Of a stretch of 64,000 bases of DNA, positions 1-7,923 are shown one piece after another. The notes below the pieces were generated by a model. It made no database searches. It saw nothing but the letters and a program-made list of their open reading frames with translations, and was not told the DNA's origin. Numbering within the stretch: position 1 is the stretch's first letter; every line of letters starts with the position of its first letter. This DNA is from CAYXAA01 sp964462985. Its GTDB lineage: Bacteria; Pseudomonadota; Alphaproteobacteria; Rhizobiales; Stappiaceae. Both the position numbers and the translations under genes were made by a program. The DNA lies in the NCBI GenBank assembly GCA_964462985.1, contig CAYXAA010000005.1, positions 1-64,000 of the forward strand, written 5' to 3'.

Positions 1-315
1 AAACGATGCAGTCTGCTCGACTTCGGTGGCGGCATGGCCGCGCAGCAGGTAGCGAACATGAAGCCGGACGAGGTGCTGGTCGCCATCGCTTTCCCGCCTT
101 ATTCGGAGCCGGTCGTCGATGTGGTTGTCGACGGCCATCTCAGCGGCAAGCAGGTGCTGGCAATCACCGATTCCGCACAGAGCCCGCTGGCCCGCCACGC
201 GAAGCTGGCCTTCTACGTCGACAATGCGGCAACCGGACAGTTCCGCCCTATCTCCGGCGCCATAGCCCTTGTGCAGACACTCGTCGCAGGCCTCGGCTAC
301 GAAAAGTTGACGTAG
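1..315 (+). CDS. RpiR/MurR-family transcriptional regulator, C-terminal SIS domain (partial, 5' end outside window)
   Basis: The frame is open from the first base and ends with TAG at 313-315, so only about the last 104 residues are present. The visible part is a sugar-isomerase (SIS) fold: a Met/Lys-rich helix, the strand DEVLVAIAFPPYSEPVVDVV, then VLAITDSAQSPLARHAKLAF, which matches the second half of RpiR/MurR regulators that sense phosphosugars. The N-terminal helix-turn-helix lies upstream of the window. Known for the family: DNA-binding repressors or activators of sugar catabolism. Target unknown. A stand-alone SIS protein is the alternative, but the 'ITDS..SPLA..A' pattern is typical of the RpiR group. 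Confidence 0.75.
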   Translation, partial: KRCSLLDFGGGMAAQQVANMKPDEVLVAIAFPPYSEPVVDVVVDGHLSGKQVLAITDSAQSPLARHAKLAFYVDNAATGQFRPISGAIALVQTLVAGLGYEKLT

Positions 316-777
316 TCTGAAGAGGGGGCCTCATCGCCGGCGAGGCGTCAAACTCATGCGAAGGTTTTGGAGTTCCTCGCGCTGCTCGCGCGCAAAGCTT
401 GGCGATAAGTCGGCGCCACCGCACTTCACACTGAGTGAGCATCGGGGAGAGCGCCGATTACTGGATAAGATTGTGGTCAGTCTGTTCGGGCTAACTGCAG
501 CTTCTTCCTCTCAGGTCGGATGAGCCGACAGTCTCCTCTCGGCCCCAACGTGGCGTTCGCAGACTGGCTCGACAATGACGCCTCATGGCGTAATTTTGAC
601 GTCCGCTGGCGCTCCGTTTCTTAGACCTCTGGTCTTTCGTGTCATCAGAGGTTAGCCAAACGGTAAGGGAAAGGGATAAACTCGATCCGATGAGCGAGCT
701 GTTGAGAGCGAGTCTGGACCATCTTGGCCCATCATGCCGCCGCTTGGAAAAGCCCCTGCTGATATCGACGGCTGCGT
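316..777. other. Gene-free stretch after the rpiR-like gene
   Basis: No reading frame here has a convincing start, ribosome site or family resemblance. A weak GCCTC/GAGGC hairpin lies just after the rpiR-like stop. The sequence is otherwise featureless to me and has the patchy composition of decayed DNA. Confidence 0.5.
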
Positions 778-841
778 GCCCCCGCAACCATCTTTACTTG
801 CTCGGGGCGCAAGTTATGATCATATCCAGCCCCCGCAACCA
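778..841 (+). repeat. Two direct copies of a tRNA 3'-end-like 13-mer (possible attachment-site scar)
   Basis: GCCCCCGCAACCA occurs at 778-790 and again at 829-841, 51 bases apart. It is the form taken by the 3' acceptor strand plus CCA of some tRNAs; alphaproteobacterial initiator tRNA ends this way. No matching 5' acceptor strand, D-arm or T-loop lies upstream of either copy, so neither is a working tRNA. The second copy is followed by a factor-independent terminator, as a real tRNA 3' end would be. This is compatible with a duplicated tRNA end left by an integrating element. Confidence 0.4.
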
Positions 842-867
842 AATTTCTATGCCTTATCAAACGCTTG

Positions 868-896
868 AACGCCGCCCTCCGGGGCGGCGTTTGCGT
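868..896 (+). terminator. Hairpin terminator after the tRNA-end-like repeat
   Basis: AACGCCGCC at 868-876 pairs perfectly with GGCGGCGTT at 883-891 around a 6-base loop and is followed by a short T-rich stretch. It looks like a tRNA transcript terminator, yet no complete tRNA lies upstream. Confidence 0.6.
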
Positions 897-907
897 TTCC
901 AACACCC

Positions 908-956
908 GTGGAAGCACTGTGGAAGCAAGAGGGGCCGAAGTCCTTCGTGCTTCCAC
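908..956. repeat. Three copies of GTGGAAGCA (two direct, one inverted)
   Basis: GTGGAAGCA is present at 908-916 and 919-927, and inverted as TGCTTCCAC at 948-956. The outer pair extends to a perfect 10-base inverted repeat (908-917 with 947-956). Short repeats of this size beside a tRNA 3' end are what arm-type binding sites of a tyrosine integrase look like. No integrase gene is visible, so the reading is inferential. Confidence 0.4.
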
Positions 957-1553
957 ATGAGCAGTTGGGCTCAGCGCTCCTCGATGAAGACACTGCACTC
1001 CTTCGGACACCATCGCTCAGTCCCATGAGGTCCAGAGCTTCGTTGGTCTCTCGACGCAGTGCCTGGACCATAGTATTCGCCCTGCTCTAACCCAATCGGC
1101 CGCGGAGAGTTGTTGTGGTTCCACACGGTCGGTGAGGACTGGATGCAGTCGTCGTTCGGCGGTGATGACCGCGCCGTCGGAAGCGCGACCTGGCGGAAAT
1201 CTACGATATGACCTTCGGGATCGTGCGTAGTGTCGGGACGGTAACGCAAGAACGCCTCCGACAGCGTATCGCGCGGCCTGGCCTCTGTCCCGCGAGTCTA
1301 TCTGGTGTCCCGCCTCATGGGAGCAGCATCGCGGAGACCGGTGCGCCCGCACCGATCTTGCATCGGCATAACGTCCCCGACGCGCGGCGCTGCCCTCCTT
1401 GCGCCATCTTGATGATGAACCCTGTGCCGAGGTTGCTGCCGCCCGGTCCGTTCGGCCCGTACTGGCGGTCACTGGCGGCCGGTGGCGCGTTGGCGCTTGT
1501 CGTCCGGGGCAGCCCGCTGTAAGGAAATATCTTCAGCTAGGTTGAGAGTTGCA
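957..1553. other. Gene-free stretch, possibly decayed coding DNA
   Basis: Both strands contain open frames, the longest on the minus strand at 1017-1472. None has a recognisable domain, a ribosome site or consistent codon use, and neighbouring frames trade short protein-like stretches. That is the look of frameshifted, decayed coding sequence. I cannot name an ancestor. The last few tens of bases presumably hold the kdsD leader. Confidence 0.4.
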
Positions 1554-2576
1554 ATGAGTCCCGGATCTCCCTATAGCGCCGCCGATGCCGCTGCCGGCGA
1601 AGAAGCGTCGGCGGACAGCACGATTTCATCGGCGCTCAGGACGGTCGAGACGGAAATTGCCAGCCTGGCCACCCTCAAGGCGGCGCTCGGCGATGGTCTC
1701 GGTGAGCCGTTCCGCCAGGCCGTTGATCTGATTCATACCTCTAAGGGGCGGGTGATTGTCACCGGCGTCGGTAAAAGTGGGCATGTCGGTGCCAAAGCGG
1801 CCGCCACGCTTGCTTCGACGGGGACGCCGGCCTTTTTCGTGCACGCCACGGAAGCAAGCCACGGCGACCTCGGTATGATCACCGAGCAGGATGTGGTGCT
1901 GGCGATCTCGTGGTCGGGCGAGACGCAGGAACTTGCCAGCACCATCGCCTATACACGCCGCTACCGGGTGCCGCTGATCGCGGTGACCTCGTCACGGACG
2001 AGCGCTCTCGGCAAGGCCGCAGACATCGTGCTGGTGCTGCCCAAGGTTGTCGAGGCCTGTCCACACGGCCTCGCTCCGACGTCTTCGACGATCATGCAGA
2101 TGGCGATCGGCGATGCTCTTGCCATCGCGCTTCTGGAAGCCCGCGGGTTCACGGCGCAGGACTTCCGAGTGTTCCACCCCGGAGGAAAGCTCGGAGCCAG
2201 CTTGCGACATGCCCGGGACATCATGCATGTCGGTGCCAGCCTGCCGCTCGCGCCGGCGGACATGCCGATGCGCGAAGCGATCGTGCTGATGACCCAGAAG
2301 GGGTTTGGCGTGCTCGGCATCGTCGATGGGCTGCGCCGGCTGATCGGCATCATTACGGACGGCGACCTGCGTCGCCACCTCAGCCCGGACTTCCTCGACA
2401 AGAAGACCGGAGACGTGATGACAAAGAATCCGAAGTCGATCGATCCGGAGATGCTGGTCGCCTCGGCGATGGATTTCATCAACTCGTCCTCAATCACCGC
2501 CGTGTTCGTGGTGGAGGATCGGCGTCCGGTCGGGATCATACACCTGCACGACCTCCTGCGGATCGGCGTTGCCTGA
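1554..2576 (+). CDS. kdsD: Arabinose-5-phosphate isomerase (KdsD/KpsF family)
   Basis: Interconverts D-ribulose 5-phosphate and D-arabinose 5-phosphate, the first step of Kdo synthesis for lipopolysaccharide. The 340-residue product has a SIS domain (about 55-200) with GKSGH at 73-77, SWSGET at 119-124 and the ACPHGLAPTSST loop near 168-179. A CBS pair follows (about 225-335) with ITDGDLRRHL at 267-276, which is the normal family layout and length. ATG 1554 was chosen over an in-frame upstream start at 1482 because the extra residues are low-complexity and the family begins here. In many relatives kdsD sits beside lptC/lptA/lptB; here it stands alone before a flagellar stator pair. Confidence 0.93.
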   Translation: MSPGSPYSAADAAAGEEASADSTISSALRTVETEIASLATLKAALGDGLGEPFRQAVDLIHTSKGRVIVTGVGKSGHVGAKAAATLASTGTPAFFVHATEASHGDLGMITEQDVVLAISWSGETQELASTIAYTRRYRVPLIAVTSSRTSALGKAADIVLVLPKVVEACPHGLAPTSSTIMQMAIGDALAIALLEARGFTAQDFRVFHPGGKLGASLRHARDIMHVGASLPLAPADMPMREAIVLMTQKGFGVLGIVDGLRRLIGIITDGDLRRHLSPDFLDKKTGDVMTKNPKSIDPEMLVASAMDFINSSSITAVFVVEDRRPVGIIHLHDLLRIGVA

Positions 2577-2803
2577 GTGGCCATTCGTGCCGACGTCTTT
2601 GCTGCAGCGGGACGGATCGAGCAGCTGTGGTCGCCGACGATACGATGGCGGCTGGCGGGAGACGGTAAGGTTCGACATGCCAGGCCTGGACTTCTTTACG
2701 CCGCGTTTACCTTGAGGATCTCCAGCGATTTTCTTCAAGTCGCGCCCGCTACGATTAGCGATTGTTTAGGGTGATCTGACTTATTCTGGACACCGAATTT
2801 CCG

Positions 2804-2818
2804 GGGAGCGCAGCTCCC
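2804..2818 (+). other. Hairpin in the motA leader
   Basis: GGGAGC (2804-2809) and GCTCCC (2813-2818) form a perfect 6-bp stem with a 3-base GCA loop, ending 16 bases before the motA ATG. It has no T-run, so it is not a terminator. It may affect translation or mRNA stability. Confidence 0.45.
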
Positions 2819-2834
2819 AAAGAACGGTGTGCCA

Positions 2835-3602
2835 ATGGATCTTGGAACAATCCTCGGTATCGCTTTTGCGTTCGTGGTGGTGCTGGTCGCGATATTGATC
2901 GGCGGCAACATCACGCAGTTCATCGACCTGCCCTCGATTCTGATCGTGGTGGGTGGCGGATTCGCCGCCACGCTCGTCCGCTTTCCGCTTGCCGGTATCA
3001 TCAGCGCCTTCGCTACCGGCGGCAAGGTCGCGTTCACGCACAAGAAGGTCAATCCGCACGACCTCATCGAGGAAATCACCCGCCTCGCCGATATCGTCCG
3101 CAAGACGGGTCCGCTCGGTCTCGAAAACGTTGCCGTGTCGGACGTTAACTTGGCAAAGGGGATCCAGTATATCGCTGACGGCTACGAGGCCGACTTCATC
3201 CGGCAGTCAATGGAACGCGAACGCGACCTTTATCTCGAGCGGCTTCAGGTCGGGCGCAAAGTCTTCAAGGCGCTTGGGGATTCCGCACCGGCATTCGGCA
3301 TGATCGGAACGTTGGTCGGCCTTGTGCAGATGCTGGGGACGATGGACGATCCCTCGACCATCGGACCGTCGATGGCGATCGCCCTGCTGACGACACTCTA
3401 CGGCGCGCTGATCGCCAACATCGTCTGCCTGCCGATCGTCGACAAGCTTGATTCCAAGTTCGAGGACGAGGAGGTCAATCAGACGCTTGTTATCGATGGC
3501 GTCCTACAGATCCGGGAGAACAAGAGCCCCGCGCTGATCCGCGACATGCTGATCGCCTACATGCCGGAGAAGGCGCGCGCCGCGATGGCGGAAGCCGCCT
3601 GA
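2835..3602 (+). CDS. pomA: Flagellar stator protein, MotA/PomA family
   Basis: Membrane subunit of the ion-driven stator that turns the flagellar motor. About 255 residues. The N-terminal helix begins MDLGTILGIAFAF, like PomA, and a second helix follows (ILIVVGGGFAATLVRF). A cytoplasmic loop carries the rotor-facing charged residues. The C-terminal pair includes APAFGMIGTLVGLVQML and IALLTTLYGALIANIV, with the family's TLxGLVQML and LLTTLYG motifs. GTG at 2829 is an alternative start two codons upstream; ATG 2835 gives the usual N-terminus. pomB follows 28 bases after the stop, so the two should be co-transcribed. No other flagellar gene is in the window. Confidence 0.92.
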   Translation: MDLGTILGIAFAFVVVLVAILIGGNITQFIDLPSILIVVGGGFAATLVRFPLAGIISAFATGGKVAFTHKKVNPHDLIEEITRLADIVRKTGPLGLENVAVSDVNLAKGIQYIADGYEADFIRQSMERERDLYLERLQVGRKVFKALGDSAPAFGMIGTLVGLVQMLGTMDDPSTIGPSMAIALLTTLYGALIANIVCLPIVDKLDSKFEDEEVNQTLVIDGVLQIRENKSPALIRDMLIAYMPEKARAAMAEAA

Positions 3603-3630
3603 CCTCGGCGGAACGGAACGGAGTTTTAGG

Positions 3631-4479
3631 ATGGCGCGGAAAAAGGGCAGTGGCGGCGCTCCCGAGTGGTTGATCACCTTTGCCGACCTGATGTCCCTGC
3701 TCGTTTGCTTCTTCGTCTTGATCATCTCCTTTTCCATCCAGGACAAGCAGAAGCTCCAGATTGTCGCCGGCTCAATGCGTGAGGCGTTCGGTGTGAAAGA
3801 GACGTCGCGGCGGACAGGGATGATCGAGATCGAAGGCGTGCCCGTTCGCGATTACGTTAAGAACGTCAGCCGGATTCCGGAGGATCTCGACTCGGATTTT
3901 GCAAAGGAACGGCACGAGCAAAGGCGCAAACAGGGGGCGGAAGCCAATACGCACAATGTCGAGCCGACAGACATCGAGCACCCGCGCCAGTTCGCCACGG
4001 CAGCAGCATCATTGCGTCAGGCCTGGCAGGAGATGCCCGAAATAACCGAGATCTCCACCAATCTGATTCTGGAGGAGACCGAGGAAGGTCTGAACATCCT
4101 GCTTGTCGATCAGGACGGCCGCTCGATGTTCCCCGAAGGGTCGAAGTATCCTCACGAGATTACACGGCGCCTGCTTGCCAGAATGGCGCCCATTCTGGCC
4201 AAGATGCCCAATCGGATCGAGATCACCGGCCACACCACGTCCGGTCGAACGCCGCTTGATCCGAGCTACACCGGCTGGGAGCTTTCGGCCGATCGCGCCA
4301 ATGCCGCCCGTCAGGTGCTCGCCGAATATGGCGTTCCGGCCGATCGGTTTTACGCAGTCGTCGGCAAGGCCGACACCGAACCGCTTTTTCCGAACGACCC
4401 GTTTCTGGCTGCGAACAGACGGATCGGCATCCTTCTGATGGCCGAGGCGCCGCCAATGCCGCTTGGCCACACCCCGTGA
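3631..4479 (+). CDS. pomB: Flagellar stator protein, MotB/PomB family with OmpA-like domain
   Basis: Partner of the preceding gene; anchors the stator to peptidoglycan and supplies the ion-carrying aspartate. The single helix (about 11-35) contains FADLMSLLVCFFVLI with the essential Asp at residue 19. This, together with the downstream 'QIVAGSMREAFG' plug-like segment, is closer to PomB than to proton-type MotB. The C-terminal OmpA-like domain holds ITGHTTSG and WELSADRANAARQVL, the peptidoglycan-binding signature. A long charged linker (about 70-150) joins the parts. GGAG lies at 3619-3622. Coupling ion (Na+ or H+) cannot be decided from sequence alone. Confidence 0.92.
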   Translation: MARKKGSGGAPEWLITFADLMSLLVCFFVLIISFSIQDKQKLQIVAGSMREAFGVKETSRRTGMIEIEGVPVRDYVKNVSRIPEDLDSDFAKERHEQRRKQGAEANTHNVEPTDIEHPRQFATAAASLRQAWQEMPEITEISTNLILEETEEGLNILLVDQDGRSMFPEGSKYPHEITRRLLARMAPILAKMPNRIEITGHTTSGRTPLDPSYTGWELSADRANAARQVLAEYGVPADRFYAVVGKADTEPLFPNDPFLAANRRIGILLMAEAPPMPLGHTP

Positions 4480-4527
4480 ACCGCTTACGTCCGTGCAATC
4501 GAAACCGTGGCAGCTTTGCAACTCCGC

Positions 4528-4989
4528 TCAGGTGGACTCGATCGGTTCCACCAGCAGGACCGAGCCGTCGAGATCCGTGACGCGCACCTTCGAGCCGGCG
4601 GGGCAATCGGGGCCCGAAATGCGCCACACGGTGTCACCGATCTTCAGTCGGCCGCTGCCCTGAGACACAGGTTCTTCCAACACGAAGCTGCGACCGATGT
4701 AGCGACTGCCGCGCCGGTTCAGACGAGGGTCGCCTTCGTCTTTGGCGTTCCGGCGCAGCACCATCCGGCCGGCTGTGAGGCTGGCGAGCGACAGACCGAG
4801 AAAGATTAATACCTCCAGCTGCCAGCTGACGTCGATGAGCAGGGCAAGAGTTCCGACCAGAACGGCGGCGATCCCGAACCACAAAAAGAAGGTCCCCGGC
4901 GCCAGTATCTCAAGCCCAAGCAGGACCAGGCCGAGAATCCACCAAGACCAGGGACCCAGTTCATAGATCAGGCGTTGAACAAGGCTCAT
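4528..4989 (-). CDS. NfeD-family membrane protein
   Basis: Partner protein of SPFH/stomatin membrane-domain proteins. The 153-residue product has two or three hydrophobic helices in the first 75 residues (SWWILGLVLLGLEILAPG, then VLVGTLALLIDV and VLIFLGLSLASL). A C-terminal beta-rich OB-fold follows (about 95-150; RLKIGDTVWRISGPDCPAGS), typical of short NfeD1b proteins that lack the ClpP-like protease part. Its ATG overlaps the stop of the upstream SPFH gene by 4 bases (ATGA), so translation is coupled. Function is inferred from the pairing, which is widely conserved. Confidence 0.88.
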   Translation of the reverse strand: MSLVQRLIYELGPWSWWILGLVLLGLEILAPGTFFLWFGIAAVLVGTLALLIDVSWQLEVLIFLGLSLASLTAGRMVLRRNAKDEGDPRLNRRGSRYIGRSFVLEEPVSQGSGRLKIGDTVWRISGPDCPAGSKVRVTDLDGSVLLVEPIEST

Positions 4990-5987
4990 GCGCCGCCTCT
5001 GTCATTCGGGCCGCCCGCAGGCGGAACCGCTCCGCCTGGGCGGCGAGAAGCGGGAGCGCCGGCCGAACCGAACGTTTCCCTGGCGATCTCGGCGACGCCG
5101 GCGAGCGAACCAAGCATTGAGGTGGCCTCCATCGGCAGAATCAGGAGTTTCTGATTTGGGGAGCGGGCGAACTGGCCGAGCGCCTCGACGTATTTCGTGG
5201 CGACGAAATAGTTGATGGCCTGAACGTCGCCGGAGGCGATGGCCGCGCTGACCATCTGTGTCGCCTTGGCTTCTGCTTCCGCCTCGCGCTCGCGCGCCTC
5301 GGCGTCCCTGAATGCGGCCTCGCGCAAGCCCTCGGCTTCGAGAATTCGCGCCTGTTTGGCACCCTCCGCCTTGAGGATTTCCGACTGCCGCTTGCCTTCG
5401 GCCTCAAGAATTGCCGCGCGCTTCTCGCGTTCGGCCTTCATCTGCCGCGCCATGGCGTCGACGAGGTCACGCGGCGGGTTGATGTCCTTGATCTCGATGC
5501 GCGTGACCTTGACGCCCCAGGGTTCGGCCGCCGCATCGACGACACGAAGCAGGCGGGAATTGATCTCGTCGCGGTTGGACAAGAGTTCGTCGAGATCCAT
5601 TGAACCCATGACGGAGCGAATGTTCGTCATGGTTAAGTTCAGGATCGCGTTCTCGAGCCCCATGACCTCATACGCGCCGCGGGCGGCATCCGTGATCTGG
5701 TAGAACGTGACGCCATCAGCGGTGATCGTGGCGTTGTCGCGCGTGATCACCTCTTGTGACGGCACATCGAGCACCTGTTCCATCATGTTCATCTTGTGCC
5801 CGATGCGGTCGATGAAAGGTACAATGAAGTTGAGGCCTGGGCCGAGGGTCTTGCGATAGCGCCCGAAACGCTCAACCGTATAGTTATAGCCTTGCGGGAC
5901 AGTCTTGACGCCGGCAACGAAGACCAGGACGACAAGAACCAAAAGCACGATCAGAGCAATATCGAAACCGAACAACTGCGTTTGCAT
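4986..5987 (-). CDS. SPFH/Band 7 (stomatin/slipin-type, QmcA-like) membrane protein
   Basis: Forms oligomeric scaffolds in membrane microdomains. Length 333. One N-terminal helix (IALIVLLVLVVLVFVAGVKT) is followed by the Band 7 domain: VPQGYNYTVERFGRYRKTL, then VPFIDRIGHKMNMMEQVLDV and RSVMGSMDLDELLSNRDEIN. A long Ala/Glu-rich coiled coil (about 180-250, repeated 'EAEG...' units) and a Gly/Pro-rich tail complete it. These are hallmarks of QmcA/slipin proteins. The nfeD gene is translationally coupled downstream. Exact role in this organism is unknown; membrane organisation or quality control is known for the family. Confidence 0.92.
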   Translation of the reverse strand: MQTQLFGFDIALIVLLVLVVLVFVAGVKTVPQGYNYTVERFGRYRKTLGPGLNFIVPFIDRIGHKMNMMEQVLDVPSQEVITRDNATITADGVTFYQITDAARGAYEVMGLENAILNLTMTNIRSVMGSMDLDELLSNRDEINSRLLRVVDAAAEPWGVKVTRIEIKDINPPRDLVDAMARQMKAEREKRAAILEAEGKRQSEILKAEGAKQARILEAEGLREAAFRDAEAREREAEAEAKATQMVSAAIASGDVQAINYFVATKYVEALGQFARSPNQKLLILPMEATSMLGSLAGVAEIARETFGSAGAPASRRPGGAVPPAGGPNDRGGA

Positions 5988-6170
5988 GAAAGATCTCCAG
6001 CCGCCACCTGAAAGGTGGCGGGATTATGATGAAAAATTGCGAGAAAGACCAGAAGCTCGAGGGTGCGCGAGGGAAGCAAAAGGCGGACAACCGGACCCTT
6101 GGCCGAGGCGCCGTATCTCCGGTGCCTTCTTCGAGACTTGCTCCTCTGGTTCCTGGGATTCTTTTTGACC

Positions 6171-7253
6171 CTACAGCCAGCCGGCAAGTTCCCGGCGGAC
6201 CACTGCGGTCAGTACGGCCATGCCATCGTCGCTGTCGTTGAGGCAGGGAACATGCACGAAGCGCTCGCCGCCGTTGTCCACGAAGCTCTGGGCGGCCTGA
6301 ATGGCAATTTCCTCCAGCGTCTCGAGGCAGTCGGCGACGAAACCGGGATTGAGCACGGCAATTCGTTTCGTACCCTCCCTGGCGAGGGCTTCCACGGTCT
6401 TGTCCGTGTAAGGCTGCAACCATTCCTCCGGGCCGAAGCGTGATTGGAAGGTGACGCGGAGTTTTTCCTCCGGCCAGCCGAGCCGCTCTCGCAGGAGCCG
6501 CGTCGTCTTCTGGCAGTGGCAGTGGTACGGATCGCCCTTACGGAAATAGGACTGTGGAATGCCATGGTAGGACGTCAGCACCACCTCCGGCTCGAAGTCC
6601 AGTCCTGCCAGCGTCCGTTCAACCGATCTGGCCAGCGCATTAATGTAGATCGGATCATCGTGATAGGGAGGTACCGTTCTCAGCGCCGGTTGCCACCGCA
6701 TTTTGAGGAGTGTCCTGAACACCACGTCATTGACTGTCGCCGTGGTGGAGGCCGAATACTGTGGGTAAAGCGGAAACACCAGCAACCGGTCGCAACCCTC
6801 AGCCTTCAGCGCGGCGATGCGATCCGGGATCGAAGGCGATCCATAGCGCATCGCCCAGTCGACCACCACGTGGTCGGCCGCGGCAAAAGCTCGTGCGAGG
6901 CGGTCCGCCTGGTTGCGTGTGATGGTGCGCAGGGGCGACTCGTCGCGTTCACGGTTCCAAATCGTCGCATAGGCATGGCCTGACTTCTTGGGCCGCGTGT
7001 TGAGCACGATGCCGTAGAGGATCGGATACCACACCGCCTTCGGCCATTCGATGACCCGCGGGTCAGACAGGAACTCGCGGAGGTAGCGCCGCATTGGCCA
7101 GAATTCGGTACCGTCTGGCGTGCCGAGATTGACGATGAGAACGCCGACACGACCGGCACGGATCGGTGGGTGCCCGTCAGGGAGCGAGATCGGGCGCGTC
7201 ACAGGCGAGCGGTCTGCTTCGCGTGCGTCGTTCTCTGCGGTGCTCGATGCCAT
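6171..7253 (-). CDS. hemH: Ferrochelatase
   Basis: Inserts Fe2+ into protoporphyrin IX, the last step of haem b synthesis, at the inner membrane. The 360-residue product shows VGVLIVNLGTPDGTEF at the N-terminus, the metal-site region VVLTSYHGIPQSYFRKGDPY with the invariant His, VTFQSRFGPEEWLQPYTD, and the Glu-containing FVADCLETLEEI segment. All are intact and the length is normal. An open extension continues upstream to 7487 but is basic and low-complexity; ATG 7253 places the conserved core about 35 residues in, as in relatives. The response-regulator gene upstream is on the same strand 169 bases away; co-transcription is possible but unproven. Confidence 0.95.
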   Translation of the reverse strand: MASSTAENDAREADRSPVTRPISLPDGHPPIRAGRVGVLIVNLGTPDGTEFWPMRRYLREFLSDPRVIEWPKAVWYPILYGIVLNTRPKKSGHAYATIWNRERDESPLRTITRNQADRLARAFAAADHVVVDWAMRYGSPSIPDRIAALKAEGCDRLLVFPLYPQYSASTTATVNDVVFRTLLKMRWQPALRTVPPYHDDPIYINALARSVERTLAGLDFEPEVVLTSYHGIPQSYFRKGDPYHCHCQKTTRLLRERLGWPEEKLRVTFQSRFGPEEWLQPYTDKTVEALAREGTKRIAVLNPGFVADCLETLEEIAIQAAQSFVDNGGERFVHVPCLNDSDDGMAVLTAVVRRELAGWL

Positions 7254-7422
7254 CTTGAGCGTCTTTCGTACTTTCCATGGTAAGTCTATCCGGACTCGTT
7301 GTGACACGTAGCGCCGAATAAGCAACCGTCTGCGACGGATCACCGCGGCAGACGCTCGCGTCCACACCTGTTCACCAAGGTGGTGTGAGGGGAGAGCTTT
7401 GCCTCGTCCCAAACGGCCAAGC

Positions 7423-7923
7423 TCAGTCCGCGCTGTAGCGTTCCGCCACCTTGAACCAGAATTCGACGATGGTGTTGAGGATTGCACTCATGCCGGCCAA
7501 GCTGTCGGCCTTGGTGACGACTGCGTTGGCACCTGCGGCATAGGCCCGGCGAATCGTCGCCTCGTCGTCCGCCGTGGTCAGGACACAGACCGGCACGCCG
7601 TGCAGGCTGCGGTGAGCACGCAGCGCCGCCAGAAACTCCGTGCCGCTCATCATCGGCAGGTTCAGGTCGAGAAGGATGAGGTCCGGCAAGGTCGTAGCTG
7701 ACGCGCGCAAACCTTCAAGGTAGGCGAGGGCCTTCGCACCGTCCGCTTCGACATGGACGGTGACCGGCACTGACGACGCATCGAGCGCCTGTGCAATGAT
7801 CTGCACGTCATCAGGATCGTCCTCGACGAGGAGGACCGATGCTCCGACGATAGAGCTGTCCGTTTCCCGCGTCGACCTAGCTGTGCGGCCTGCGGCCCTG
7901 ATTGCGCGACTGGACCTTGGCAC
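7423..7923 (-). CDS. Single-domain response regulator (Rcp1-like receiver)
   Basis: A stand-alone phosphoacceptor receiver of 166 residues. After an N-terminal tail of about 28 residues comes VLLVEDDPDDVQIIAQAL with the acidic pair. The phosphorylation Asp lies in LILLDLNLPMMSGTEFL, the switch Thr in VCVLTTADDE, and the conserved Lys in VVTKADSLAG. The 'EDDPDD' and 'LPxMxGxEFL' pattern matches the Rcp1-like group that pairs with phytochrome-like or cytosolic kinases. GTG 7923 was chosen because AGAGGTGA lies just upstream and no ATG precedes the domain. No cognate kinase is adjacent, so its partner is unknown. Confidence 0.9.
   Translation of the reverse strand: MPRSSRAIRAAGRTARSTRETDSSIVGASVLLVEDDPDDVQIIAQALDASSVPVTVHVEADGAKALAYLEGLRASATTLPDLILLDLNLPMMSGTEFLAALRAHRSLHGVPVCVLTTADDEATIRRAYAAGANAVVTKADSLAGMSAILNTIVEFWFKVAERYSAD

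Noticed and set aside
766..841. A full tRNA gene ending at 841
   Set aside because: Only the 3' end matches; there is no paired acceptor strand, no D-arm and no GGTTCRANNCC T-arm.
1017..1472. A 151-codon minus-strand frame between the repeats and kdsD
   Set aside because: Arg/Ser-rich with no domain, no ribosome site and competing frames. At best a decayed gene, so it is described as part of the gene-free stretch.
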